From Slackia sp. (lineage in GTDB: Bacteria; Actinomycetota; Coriobacteriia; Coriobacteriales; Eggerthellaceae): DNA of 64,000 nt. The notes beneath the pieces were generated by a model. That model saw only the letters and a program-made list of their open reading frames with translations, was not told where the DNA came from and made no database searches. The translations under genes and the position numbers were made by a program. Positions 45,640-53,147 of the stretch are shown here, in pieces (the first letter of the stretch is position 1; every line of letters starts with the position of its first letter). Location of the stretch: positions 62,001 through 126,000 of the forward strand of contig JARIED010000005.1 of NCBI GenBank assembly GCA_029266945.1, given 5' to 3'.

Positions 45640-45749
45640 CTGGCATCCTTTATCGACAGAGTACAAAACGGTTCGTTCGAACATCAATAGGATTCTAACG
45701 TATAACGCCGCGCTTTCAGGATAGGCGGCGCATTATCGCGAATACGGCA

Positions 45750-45810
45750 AGAGCCAGCCGTCCTCCCGCGCCTGCCGCGAAGCGGAAGACGGGGAAAGCG
45801 GCTGGCTCGC
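45750..45810 (-). terminator. Long hairpin after greA
   Basis: AGCCAGCCG and CGGCTGGCT pair around a GC-rich loop, 25 bases past the greA stop. There is only a short T stretch, so it may be a weak terminator. Confidence 0.5.
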
Positions 45811-45834
45811 TACGATGCAAAACCGATCGGGCTG

Positions 45835-46302
45835 TTACTGCTCGATCTTGATGATGGTCATCTCGACCTCGCGGCCAGTGGGACCGGTGGCGGTGATGAC
45901 GTCGTCCTTCTTGCGACCGAGGAGCGCGGCGCCCACAGGGCTCTCGTTGGAGATCTTGCCGGAAGCGACGTCGGCCTCGGCGGCGCCCACGATGGTGAAG
46001 GTGCGCTCGCGGCCGCCCATGTTCACGACGACGGTGCTGCCGACGTTAACGCGGGAGGAACGCTTGGGAGCGGCGACGACGGTGGCCTCGGACAGGATCT
46101 GGTTGATCTCGGCGATACGGGCCTCGACCATACCCTGCTCGTTCTTGGCGTCGTCGTACTCGGAGTTCTCGGAGATATCGCCGAACTCGCGGGCGACTTT
46201 GATACGCTCGCCGACCTCGGCGCGCTTCTCGTTCTCGAGATAGTGGAGTTCCTTCTCGAGCTTCTCTTTTCCTTCGGGAGTGAGGATGTACTCGTTCGCC
46301 AT
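45835..46302 (-). CDS. greA: Transcription elongation factor GreA
   Basis: Rescues backtracked RNA polymerase by triggering cleavage of the nascent RNA. 155 residues. The N-terminal coiled coil carries the tip acids in FGDISENSEYDDAKNEQ, and the C-terminal FKBP-like domain shows SPVGAALLGRKKDDVI. Length is normal. It lies upstream of lysS on the same strand, near lysS as in many Gram-positive genomes. Confidence 0.97.
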   Translation of the reverse strand: MANEYILTPEGKEKLEKELHYLENEKRAEVGERIKVAREFGDISENSEYDDAKNEQGMVEARIAEINQILSEATVVAAPKRSSRVNVGSTVVVNMGGRERTFTIVGAAEADVASGKISNESPVGAALLGRKKDDVITATGPTGREVEMTIIKIEQ

Positions 46303-46360
46303 CGCGCAACACCTAACCTAGAACTCGCGCGCCTCGCGACGCGCATTACTGACTGAAACT

Positions 46361-46396
46361 AAAAAAACGGTATGCCGACAACCGCAGGCATACCGT
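46361..46396 (-). terminator. Strong terminator after tatA
   Basis: ACGGTATGCC/GGCATACCGT perfect 10-bp stem, then TTTTTTT on the minus strand. Confidence 0.95.
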
Positions 46397-46418
46397 TCGA
46401 ATGCAAGATTCTTCGAGA

Positions 46419-46691
46419 CTATTCCTCGTCGGAATCGGCCGCGTTCGCGGTGGTCTTCTTGGCAGAAGAAGCAACTTTCTTTTTGCGAACGGGCCTCTCT
46501 TCGACCTCGTCCTCTTCGTCGTCGAGGTCTTCGATTTCCTTCTTCGCACCGCCGCCCATGCCGTCACGCAAATTCTTAACCGTGCGGCCAAGCGCGCTAC
46601 CGAGCTTGGGGAGGTTCTTCGGTCCGAAGATGAGAAGGGCAACAGCAAGGATGATAAGGAGTTCGGGCATGCCGAGTCCGAAAATTTTCAT
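46419..46691 (-). CDS. tatA: Twin-arginine translocase subunit TatA
   Basis: A 90-residue pore-forming component of the Tat pathway, which exports folded cofactor proteins such as the molybdoenzyme of this window. One membrane helix (MPELLIILAVALLIFGP), then the FGPKNLPKLGSALG hinge and an amphipathic helix, then an acidic and basic tail. ATG at 46691 follows GGAGG. No tatC is in the window. It directly follows tRNA-Pro on the same strand and could share its promoter. Confidence 0.95.
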   Translation of the reverse strand: MKIFGLGMPELLIILAVALLIFGPKNLPKLGSALGRTVKNLRDGMGGGAKKEIEDLDDEEDEVEERPVRKKKVASSAKKTTANAADSDEE

Positions 46692-46754
46692 GTGTTTCCT
46701 CCATGGTATCGCCCGTAGAAATGACCAGGCATTCAATCGCGTTCGCAAAAAAGA

Positions 46755-46831
46755 TGGTCGGGACGACAGGATTTGAACCTGCGGCCTCTGCGTCCCGAAC
46801 GCAGCGCTCTACCAAGCTGAGCCACGTCCCG
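46755..46831 (-). tRNA. tRNA-Pro (anticodon CGG)
   Basis: 77 bases including an encoded CCA. Acceptor CGGGACG/CGTCCCG with A73; D-arm GCTCAGCTTGGTAGAGC; anticodon stem CTGCG/CGCAG with loop TTCGGGA, anticodon CGG; T-arm GCAGG-TTCAAAT-CCTGT. Reads the proline codon CCG, common in this high-GC genome. Confidence 0.97.
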
Positions 46832-46947
46832 ACATATCGCAAACAGCGCGCTTTATCTTAGCACACTTCCAAAAAAAGCAAAGAGGTTTTTTCAATCTTC
46901 TTGAGGAAAGATTCCTCGAACGCTTTTCCGAACCGGAAGAGCGAACG

Positions 46948-46977
46948 AAAGCGGGCACGCCTCGGCATGCCCGCTCG
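46948..46977 (-). terminator. Terminator after the NlpC/P60 gene
   Basis: AGCGGGCA/TGCCCGCT stem on the minus strand followed by TTCGTTCG, 15 bases past the stop. Confidence 0.75.
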
Positions 46978-46991
46978 AACATCGAAAGTTC

Positions 46992-48269
46992 CTACCAGCG
47001 CAGAGCGCAGTAGAACTGGCGGTAGGACGAATAGCACACCACCTGGCCAGGCTGCGGCGCGTGGATGTAGCTTCCGCCGCCTGCAGCGGCGCAGATACCG
47101 ACATGGCCGCCCGTGTACAGGACGTCGCCTGGCTGCGCCTGGCCGAGCGGCAGCACGTAACGGGCGGAGCCGTACTGGGCGCCCGTGGTGCGGCCGATGC
47201 TGTAGCCGGTAGCGCTGTAGCAGTAGCTGGTCAGGCCGGAGCAGTCCAAACCGACGCCTGGCGTGGAACCGCCCCAGACGTAAGGAACGCCGAGCTGCGT
47301 CTGCGCGACGCCGAGCGCCGCCGTGTTGGGAACGCCGCCGCCCGAGGACGAGCCGCCGCCGGAGTTGCCGCCCGAAGACGAGCCTCCGTTGGAGGAAGAT
47401 CCGCCGCCGCTATTAGACGAACCGCCGTTAGAAGAAGACCCGCCGGAGTTGCCGCCCGAAGACGAGCCTCCGTTGGAGGAATTGCCGTTATTGGACGAAC
47501 CGCCGTTGGAAGAAGACCCGCCCGAAGAAGACGAGCCGCCGGAGTTGCCGTCCGAAGACTGGGCGGACTGCTGCTCGGCGCGCTGCTGCTCCTGGAACTT
47601 GGCGGCCTCTTCGGCTGCCTTGGCCTCGGCCGCGGCCTCCTGCTCCTGCTTGACCAGGGCCGCCACCTCGGCGTCGAGGGAGTCGACCTCGGCCTGGTAC
47701 TGCACGACGAGGGCCTCGGCCTCGGTCTTGATGGCCGACGCCTCGTCCATCTTGCGCTTGGCCGTATCGGCCTGCGCGGCATACTCGACGCGCTGGGCCT
47801 CGTTGTCTTCGCGCAGCGTCTTGGTTTCGGAAACGAGCTTCGCATCGTTGTCGTTGAGGGTCTCGAGCGAATCCCAGTTCTTCAGGAAGTCGTCGAACGA
47901 CGCCGAGCCGAGCAGGATATCGAGGAACGTGGTCTGTCCGTTTCGATACATGCTGCGGGCGCGATCGCCGAGACGGCCCTGCAACTCGCCGATGCGGACG
48001 TTGTTCTCGTCGATCTTGGTCTGCGCGTCGTCCATCTTCGTCTTGGCGACATCATGCTCTTCGAGAGCGGTGTAGTAATCGTCGGAAGCCTTGGAAAGCT
48101 TCGACTGCATATCATCAAGCTTGACACGCACGGCGTCGGCCTCGGCCTGCTTATCGGCAGACGTCGGCTCGGCGAATGCAATGCTCGGCACGGCCAGGGA
48201 AACGGCGCCGAAAGCGGCAGCGCCTCCCACGAACGCGCGCCTCGTCAGATGCATTTTCTGCTCAGCCAT
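46992..48269 (-). CDS. Secreted NlpC/P60 peptidoglycan hydrolase with coiled coil and Gly/Ser/Asn-repeat linker
   Basis: A 425-residue exported cell-wall endopeptidase of the RipA/p60 kind. The signal peptide (LTRRAFVGGAAAFGAVSLAVPSIAFA in two parts) has paired arginines and could use Tat. Residues about 38-230 are a coiled coil with the GRLGDRARSMYRNG segment seen in PcsB/CwlO/RipA proteins. A G/S/N-only linker of about 85 residues follows, with a 42-bp exact DNA repeat. The NlpC/P60 domain has nucleophile Cys in LDCSGLTSYCY and His in GGHVGIC, with YIHAP completing the triad. Probably a daughter-cell separation enzyme. Confidence 0.93.
   Translation of the reverse strand: MAEQKMHLTRRAFVGGAAAFGAVSLAVPSIAFAEPTSADKQAEADAVRVKLDDMQSKLSKASDDYYTALEEHDVAKTKMDDAQTKIDENNVRIGELQGRLGDRARSMYRNGQTTFLDILLGSASFDDFLKNWDSLETLNDNDAKLVSETKTLREDNEAQRVEYAAQADTAKRKMDEASAIKTEAEALVVQYQAEVDSLDAEVAALVKQEQEAAAEAKAAEEAAKFQEQQRAEQQSAQSSDGNSGGSSSSGGSSSNGGSSNNGNSSNGGSSSGGNSGGSSSNGGSSNSGGGSSSNGGSSSGGNSGGGSSSGGGVPNTAALGVAQTQLGVPYVWGGSTPGVGLDCSGLTSYCYSATGYSIGRTTGAQYGSARYVLPLGQAQPGDVLYTGGHVGICAAAGGGSYIHAPQPGQVVCYSSYRQFYCALRW
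47356..47481 (-). repeat. 42-bp direct repeat inside the NlpC/P60 linker
   Basis: The same 42 bases occur at 47356-47397 and 47440-47481, 84 bases apart, which keeps the reading frame (28 codons). They encode parts of the Gly/Ser/Asn linker. Recombination between copies could change linker length without a frameshift. Confidence 0.85.
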
Positions 48270-48428
48270 ACAAGCTCCTTCTGGTAGATCGATCCTTTTC
48301 TAAAGGTCTCATAAAGCGTAACCATAGCAAAAAATCCCGTGCGCGATGCTTCGGAAAACACACGCGCACACATGGGCATCATAAGGCTTCCACATCGAGA
48401 AAGAAAAGGCACGGTCGCAAAAAGCCGC

Positions 48429-49181
48429 CTACGAGAACGCCATACAGAAGGCGTCGAGCAGCTGGATCGCGTCGTGATGGGCCATACGGTCGATTTCCTC
48501 AGCGGCCGCATCGCTTTTCGCGACGCCCGACAGCTCGAGGGCGATACGCAACGGCGCGCCCTCCCCCGCCTTGGCGCGAGCGGCGTCGACGGCTGCGGAA
48601 ATGCGCTTCGCGAGTGCTGAAGCGTCGTCGCACAGAACGCGCGGAACCGAGGCGTCCGTCCTGTCGTCAGGACCGACGATGTGCGCGAGCAGCATGTCGG
48701 CGTCGGGCGGAACCAGCAGCGTTTCGGCGCTGACCATCTTGGAGCGCGGATTGGTGGCCATGGCGAGGTTCGACATGTACGACGCCACCTTGCGCGTGAA
48801 GCCCTCGGTGCCGAACAGGCAGACCGCATGGTGCTCGAGCACGTCGGCGGCGCGGGCGAAGCCCATGTAGGCGCGCTCCTCGACCTGCGGCTTGTCCATC
48901 CAGGCGTTGTGGAGGTTGCGCAGGATGGCATAGGTGTTCACGCCGGCGATGCCATCGGGAGCCAGGCCCATGTTCAGCTGGAACTTGCGCAGCGCGCCTT
49001 CGGTGTAGGCGCCGAAGGTTCCGCTGACGCCGCCGCATGCGAACCCAAGGGCGCCGAGAGCCGTCTGCAGCTCCTCGACGTCTTTGCCGGTGAAATTCGG
49101 GGTGCGCAGGTACAGCAGGCGCTCGCCCAGCTCGAACTGGTCGCCTTCCTTATCCTGCCTATGGATGGTCTCAGAAATCAT
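48429..49181 (-). CDS. Peptidoglycan-binding-domain protein
   Basis: A 250-residue protein without a signal peptide. Residues about 28-92 form a PG_binding_1 domain (DVEELQTALGALGFACGGVSGTFGAYTEGALRKFQ as consecutive blocks). The C-terminal 150 residues resemble a degenerate amidase_3-like fold (LRIALELSGVAK...AIQLLDAFCMAF) but I see no zinc ligands. This recalls CwlM, a cytoplasmic regulator of peptidoglycan synthesis in actinobacteria; the comparison is inference. It begins 16 bases after the polyprenyl synthase gene and is likely co-transcribed. Confidence 0.75.
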   Translation of the reverse strand: MISETIHRQDKEGDQFELGERLLYLRTPNFTGKDVEELQTALGALGFACGGVSGTFGAYTEGALRKFQLNMGLAPDGIAGVNTYAILRNLHNAWMDKPQVEERAYMGFARAADVLEHHAVCLFGTEGFTRKVASYMSNLAMATNPRSKMVSAETLLVPPDADMLLAHIVGPDDRTDASVPRVLCDDASALAKRISAAVDAARAKAGEGAPLRIALELSGVAKSDAAAEEIDRMAHHDAIQLLDAFCMAFS

Positions 49182-49197
49182 CGTTCGGTCACGCTTT

Positions 49198-50268
49198 CTA
49201 CTTCAGGCGGTTCACGAAATAGTCCGCCATGGAAATCAGAAGGTCGCGCGCGGGGCTTGCCTCGAGCATGTCCATCAGGCGAACCTTCGAAACGCTCGTC
49301 AGGCTTTCCGCGTAGCTGCGCGCGTACTCGATCGAGCCGCTTTCGCGCATGATGTCGACCGCTTCGGCCAGAAGGTCTTTGTCGGTCGTCTTGCTGGAAA
49401 GGATCTCGATCAGACGGTCGCGCTTCGAGGACGCCTGCAGGGCATGCACCACCATGAGCGTGCGCTTGCCTTCGGTGATGTCGCTGCAGTAGTCCTTGCC
49501 CACCACGTCGGCATCGCCTTCGATGTTGAGCAGGTCGTCCTGGATCTGGAACGCCAGGCCGGTGTCGAGACCGTAATTGCGCAGAGCCTCGATTTCGGCC
49601 TCGGAGCCGCCGCCGATAATCGCGCCGATGGCCAGCGGAACCGCACCGGAGTAATGGGCGGTCTTGTGCGTAGCCATGACCAGGTAATCCTCGGGAGTGA
49701 TGTCGTAGCGCTCGTCGCGCGCCCAGCCCAGGTCGAGCGCCTGGCCTTCGACCGTGCGGCGGGTCATCTCGATGAGCTCGCCGACCACGCGCACCTTCAC
49801 GGAGTCGTTCAGGGCCGGATCTTTGATGACGCTGCCGTTGACCAGGGACAAAGCCAAGTCGCCCGCGTTGATGGCGATGCCGAGGCCCTGCGTCAGATGC
49901 AAACACGGCTCGCCGCGGCGCAGCGTGGCCTCGTCGGCGATGTCGTCGTGGATCAAGGCCGCGGTGTGGAAGTGCTCGATCGCGGACGCGGCGGAAACCG
50001 CCAGGCGCACGTCGCCGCCTACAGCGAGGCACGACGCGAAGCAGATCAGAGGACGGTGACGCTTGCCGCCGTTCTGGCTATAGGAGAACAGGGGGTCGTA
50101 GAGGTATTTGTCCATATCGGCATGCGTGCCGCGCGGAATATAGGTGTTCACCAGCTCGCCGACCACGCCCGCATAGGAATCGAGATACTCCTCGAACGTC
50201 GTCGGAGGATTCTCGATCGCCTCGAAAAGCTGCTCCATGCTTGCATTCCTCAATTCGGCTGCCGTCAT
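49198..50268 (-). CDS. Polyprenyl diphosphate synthase (trans-isoprenyl family)
   Basis: A 356-residue enzyme that condenses isopentenyl diphosphate onto an allylic primer. The first aspartate-rich region reads LIHDDIADEATLRRGEP, and the second is shortened to FQIQDDLLNIEGD, as in some actinobacterial enzymes. GGKRHRPLICFAS near residue 70 is the IPP-binding block. The product could be geranylgeranyl diphosphate or the menaquinone side chain; ispD and ispF in the same window supply the substrate. ATG at 50268 follows AAAGGG; a second in-frame ATG at 50238 is possible. Confidence 0.92.
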   Translation of the reverse strand: MTAAELRNASMEQLFEAIENPPTTFEEYLDSYAGVVGELVNTYIPRGTHADMDKYLYDPLFSYSQNGGKRHRPLICFASCLAVGGDVRLAVSAASAIEHFHTAALIHDDIADEATLRRGEPCLHLTQGLGIAINAGDLALSLVNGSVIKDPALNDSVKVRVVGELIEMTRRTVEGQALDLGWARDERYDITPEDYLVMATHKTAHYSGAVPLAIGAIIGGGSEAEIEALRNYGLDTGLAFQIQDDLLNIEGDADVVGKDYCSDITEGKRTLMVVHALQASSKRDRLIEILSSKTTDKDLLAEAVDIMRESGSIEYARSYAESLTSVSKVRLMDMLEASPARDLLISMADYFVNRLK

Positions 50269-50647
50269 AACTCGCAACCCTTTCCGTCGTCTGTCCTGCA
50301 TCGGCCCGCGTCGCGAAGCGGACCCGCGCGCCGCAAGGCTGCATTCCTCGCGGAAAGGACCGCCCTTCCGCGAACAAGCAACGCCGCGCTCCTCTATCGA
50401 TCCCTCGTCGTCAGGCGAAGGTGCCAGGCTCGGCCCCGTGCGAACCGGGCCAGCCGTCTTGGTGGGAGCGGTGGAACTCCCGCGTCCGCTGCGCGAACGC
50501 TCTTTCCCTCGGGCTGAAGCTCTCGGGCGAATTCCTGAAAACCGTCCACAGGACGGTTTTCTCGACGGAATTCCACCTCACCGATTCGAGTCCCTCGGGC
50601 CGGTGCCTCTCCGTCGCCTGTTCCTGCGTGGACCGGGTAGGTCGCTT
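50269..50647. other. 379-base structured intergenic region beside tRNA-Leu
   Basis: No gene seen. It contains a segment like the tRNA-Leu 3' end (50459-50480, 19 of 22 positions), an 11-bp stem GGTGGAACTCC/GGAATTCCACC with one mismatch (50470-50480 with 50567-50577) enclosing several smaller hairpins, and a perfect hairpin AAAACCGTCC-ACA-GGACGGTTTT (50538-50560). It may be debris of an old tRNA copy or an unrecognised structured RNA. Confidence 0.55.
50538..50560. terminator. Bidirectional terminator-like hairpin
   Basis: Perfect 10-bp stem AAAACCGTCC, loop ACA, GGACGGTTTT, with T-run on both strands and nested in GAATTCC/GGAATTC. On the minus strand it would end the tRNA-Leu transcript before the polyprenyl synthase gene. 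Confidence 0.7.
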
Positions 50648-50731
50648 TGGTAGGAGCGGTGGGACTCGAACCCACAAGACCGAAGTCGGAAGATTTTAAG
50701 TCTCCTGCGTATGCCATTTCGCCACGCTCCC
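50648..50731 (-). tRNA. tRNA-Leu (anticodon TAA)
   Basis: 84 bases with encoded CCA and the long variable arm of class II tRNAs. Acceptor GGGAGCG/CGCTCCT (first pair G-T), A73; anticodon stem GGAGA/TCTTC with loop CTTAAAA, anticodon TAA; T-loop GGGTTCGAGTCCC. Reads UUA, a rare codon in this GC-rich genome but used in the AT-rich linker of the DUF3825 gene. Confidence 0.95.
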
Positions 50732-50813
50732 GCATATGCGACCGTGCGTTCGAACGCACGGCTTTTCATGATAACAAAAGCAGTTTTGACTCGCGCGAAG
50801 CCATGAAACGAAC

Positions 50814-51770
50814 TTATTCGGCCGGTCCGCGCGCAGCATCGAGCACGATGCCCATCAGAATATCGCTCTCGCATGCCGTGAAGGAGTCGACGCCCGCCAG
50901 CTCCATAACCGCATCCAAGATGAGAGCGCCTGCGGGAAACACCCCGGCACGCTTGGGCTGGATGCCCGGCACCTGCATGCGCTCGGAAAGCGGCATGACG
51001 CTCAGACGCGTCTTCACATCGTCGAACTGTTCCCTGCTCACCTGCGCCTTATGCACCCTTGAGGAATCGTAAGGAACGAGCGCGTCGCGCACGGCCACCA
51101 CCGACGTCGGCGTGCCCGCGACGGCGACCAGGCGGTCGACGTGCAGGTCGGCATCGGCGAAGAAGGGCGCGAGTTGATCGAGTGCCCAAGCGCGCGCCTC
51201 GGCGTATTCGCTTTCGCTCGGAGGATCGGCGTGCAGGAATCGCTCCGTCATGCGGCGGCATCCCACGTCGAACGAATGGAACGAACGCATCGAGACCTCG
51301 GGGACCAACGCTCCGGCGGGCGCGTCCGCACGACCAAGGGCGAGCTCGGTCGAGCCTCCCCCGATATCGGCGAACAAAAGGTCTTCGCCGCGAAAGTCGT
51401 TCGAGGCGCCGAGAAACGACAGCTCGGCTTCGCGATGGCCGGGAATGACCGACAGATCGACGCCGATGGCATGGAGACGCGCAACGAATTCGTCGGCGTT
51501 GCTCGCATCGCGGCTCGCACTGGTGGCCAAGGCCGTCACGCGATCGACCGGCGTCTGCGTGCCGCATTCGTCGATGAGATCCTTATAGGACGCGATCGCG
51601 TCCACGGTGCGCTCGATCGCCTCGTCGGCGAGGCGGCCCGTCGCGTCGACCCCGACGCCCAGATCGGTGATCGCGCTGCGGCGCAATGCCGTCTGCACGC
51701 CCGACGCATCCACGTCGGCTACGAGAAGACGGCTCGTCACCGTTCCGATATCGATGGCGGCGATACGCAT
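50814..51770 (-). CDS. Ppx/GppA-family exopolyphosphatase or pppGpp phosphohydrolase
   Basis: A 318-residue ASKHA-fold phosphatase with blocks AAIDIGTVTSRLLVAD, VIPGHREAELSFLG and FADIGGGSTELALG. It contains only the two catalytic domains, like short actinobacterial PPX1 or GppA proteins, and lacks the C-terminal HD domain of E. coli Ppx. It would trim polyphosphate or convert pppGpp to ppGpp. ATG at 51770 follows GAGAGGAA. It lies 23 bases after the FtsB-like gene. Confidence 0.92.
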   Translation of the reverse strand: MRIAAIDIGTVTSRLLVADVDASGVQTALRRSAITDLGVGVDATGRLADEAIERTVDAIASYKDLIDECGTQTPVDRVTALATSASRDASNADEFVARLHAIGVDLSVIPGHREAELSFLGASNDFRGEDLLFADIGGGSTELALGRADAPAGALVPEVSMRSFHSFDVGCRRMTERFLHADPPSESEYAEARAWALDQLAPFFADADLHVDRLVAVAGTPTSVVAVRDALVPYDSSRVHKAQVSREQFDDVKTRLSVMPLSERMQVPGIQPKRAGVFPAGALILDAVMELAGVDSFTACESDILMGIVLDAARGPAE

Positions 51771-51793
51771 GGCGAATTCCTCTCTTCGAAACC

Positions 51794-52939
51794 CTACGAC
51801 GTCTTCGCGTCGTCGGCAGGCGTCTGCTCGGCGGCGATGTCGCTCACGTTCGACATGTCGGTGTTTTCGGGCATGACCTTGGCGGGATCGACATAGCCGA
51901 ACAGCATGTCGAGCATGGGCGAATACCACGTTTCAGGTGCAGGGACGCTGCCGCTTTTCACCTGGGCGATCAGCTCGTCCTGCGCGGTGCCCTTCTCGTT
52001 GCCCAGACCGCGGACCACGCCCGCCACCTGGCCGTCGTAGACCCAGCCGAGCTCCTTATGGGCGGCGTCCTCGATGCCTTCGTCGGTCTTGAGGTATTCG
52101 ACCTGGCTTTCGATGGCCGCATTGCGCGCCGAAAGAGCGTCGTATTCGGCCTGAAGACGCGACTGCTCGCGGGTTTCCAGATAGTACGTCTGCGCCGCGG
52201 GATAGAGCAGGACCAGCGCGAACACGAGGCATGCGGCGATGCCCGCCAAAACGGCGAGCGGCGGCGTGGCCGTGTGCGGAGCCTTGGCGCTGCGCGTCTG
52301 CGAGCGGCGCGCGCCCGCAGACGAAGCGCGGCCCGATTCGAGGTCGGAGAACGCGCGCTTATGGGCCTTTCCCATTTCGCCCTTGTACACCGCAGCGCGG
52401 GAGGCGTGCGGCGAAGGCGACGGCTCGTCGGAGCCGAATTGCTTGAAGAACAGGCGGTCGGCCTTCTGCTTCGCTTTGGCGCGGCGCTTGTCGTAGGAGC
52501 GCTGCGCGCGCGAGGAGGCGCCCGACAAACGCGCGTTGGATTCCTCATACGCTTCGAGCGCGGGGCGCGAGGCGTAGGGACGGTCGACATCGAAGGCGTC
52601 GGACGGCGTGCGCGTCGACGCCGAAGAGAAGCCGTAATCGCCGCGCTGGGAAGCGCCGACGAGGCGGATGTCGCGAGACGGGCGGGGCCGCGGCGGCAGG
52701 GCCGGCGAAGACGCCGAGGCCGTGCGGGCGCCGTACGAAGAAGACGCGTAGCCGCCCATGCTCATCGAGGAGCGGGAAGGCGCAGCCGCATCGAGGGAGG
52801 AGTAACGCCCCCGGTCGGCGGAATACGTCCCGCCCGCCGCCTGGGCCATCTCGCCGACGGCGAGACGGGAAGAACGCGTCGACGCCATGCGTCGCGCGTC
52901 GTCGAACGGAATGATGTTGGCGTTGCCGCTTCTTGCCAT
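51794..52939 (-). CDS. FtsB/DivIC-type division protein with long disordered cytoplasmic N-terminus
   Basis: A 381-residue protein. Residues 1 to about 230 are Ser/Ala/Arg-rich and look disordered. One membrane helix (LAVLAGIAACLVFALVLLYP, about 230-250) is followed by a coiled coil (LETREQSRLQAEYDALSARNAAIESQ in two parts) and KELGWVYDGQVAGVV, the typical DivIC/FtsB end of the coil. Such proteins join FtsL and FtsQ in the divisome and help activate septal wall synthesis. The usual form is about 100-200 residues. Next to Ppx/GppA, as FtsB-type genes often are in actinobacteria (eno-ftsB-ppx). Confidence 0.82.
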   Translation of the reverse strand: MARSGNANIIPFDDARRMASTRSSRLAVGEMAQAAGGTYSADRGRYSSLDAAAPSRSSMSMGGYASSSYGARTASASSPALPPRPRPSRDIRLVGASQRGDYGFSSASTRTPSDAFDVDRPYASRPALEAYEESNARLSGASSRAQRSYDKRRAKAKQKADRLFFKQFGSDEPSPSPHASRAAVYKGEMGKAHKRAFSDLESGRASSAGARRSQTRSAKAPHTATPPLAVLAGIAACLVFALVLLYPAAQTYYLETREQSRLQAEYDALSARNAAIESQVEYLKTDEGIEDAAHKELGWVYDGQVAGVVRGLGNEKGTAQDELIAQVKSGSVPAPETWYSPMLDMLFGYVDPAKVMPENTDMSNVSDIAAEQTPADDAKTS

Positions 52940-53078
52940 GAAGGATTGCGCTCCTCGGTGCAGGGATGGTGCGTTTCAGTGGTTCGATTACGATGCGCTA
53001 TAAGAGCTGTTGGCATAGTACCACAACGCCCCCGGCCGCTCTCATGCACGACCAATCACCACGACGACACCACGCAAG

Positions 53079-53104
53079 GAAAAACCCGCCGGAGCGGGTT
53101 TTTC
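53079..53104. terminator. Bidirectional terminator after the APC antiporter gene
   Basis: GAAAAACCCGC, loop CGGA, GCGGGTTTTTC: a perfect 11-bp stem with T-run on both strands. Confidence 0.95.
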
Positions 53105-53147
53105 TCGAGCGCTATGCTGTTTGATCGGGACGCGGACGTCCGTTCCT

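Noticed and set aside
47330-47545. CRISPR array or minisatellite
   Set aside because: The repeats are in-frame coding DNA for a Gly/Ser/Asn linker, with no uniform spacers.
50457-50580. A second complete tRNA or SRP RNA beside tRNA-Leu
   Set aside because: Only the acceptor/CCA-like end matches; there is no anticodon arm with a U33 loop and no GGAAG-type SRP motif.
50457-50671. att sites of an integrated element at tRNA-Leu
   Set aside because: The partial repeat is only about 190 bases away, with no integrase or cargo gene between.
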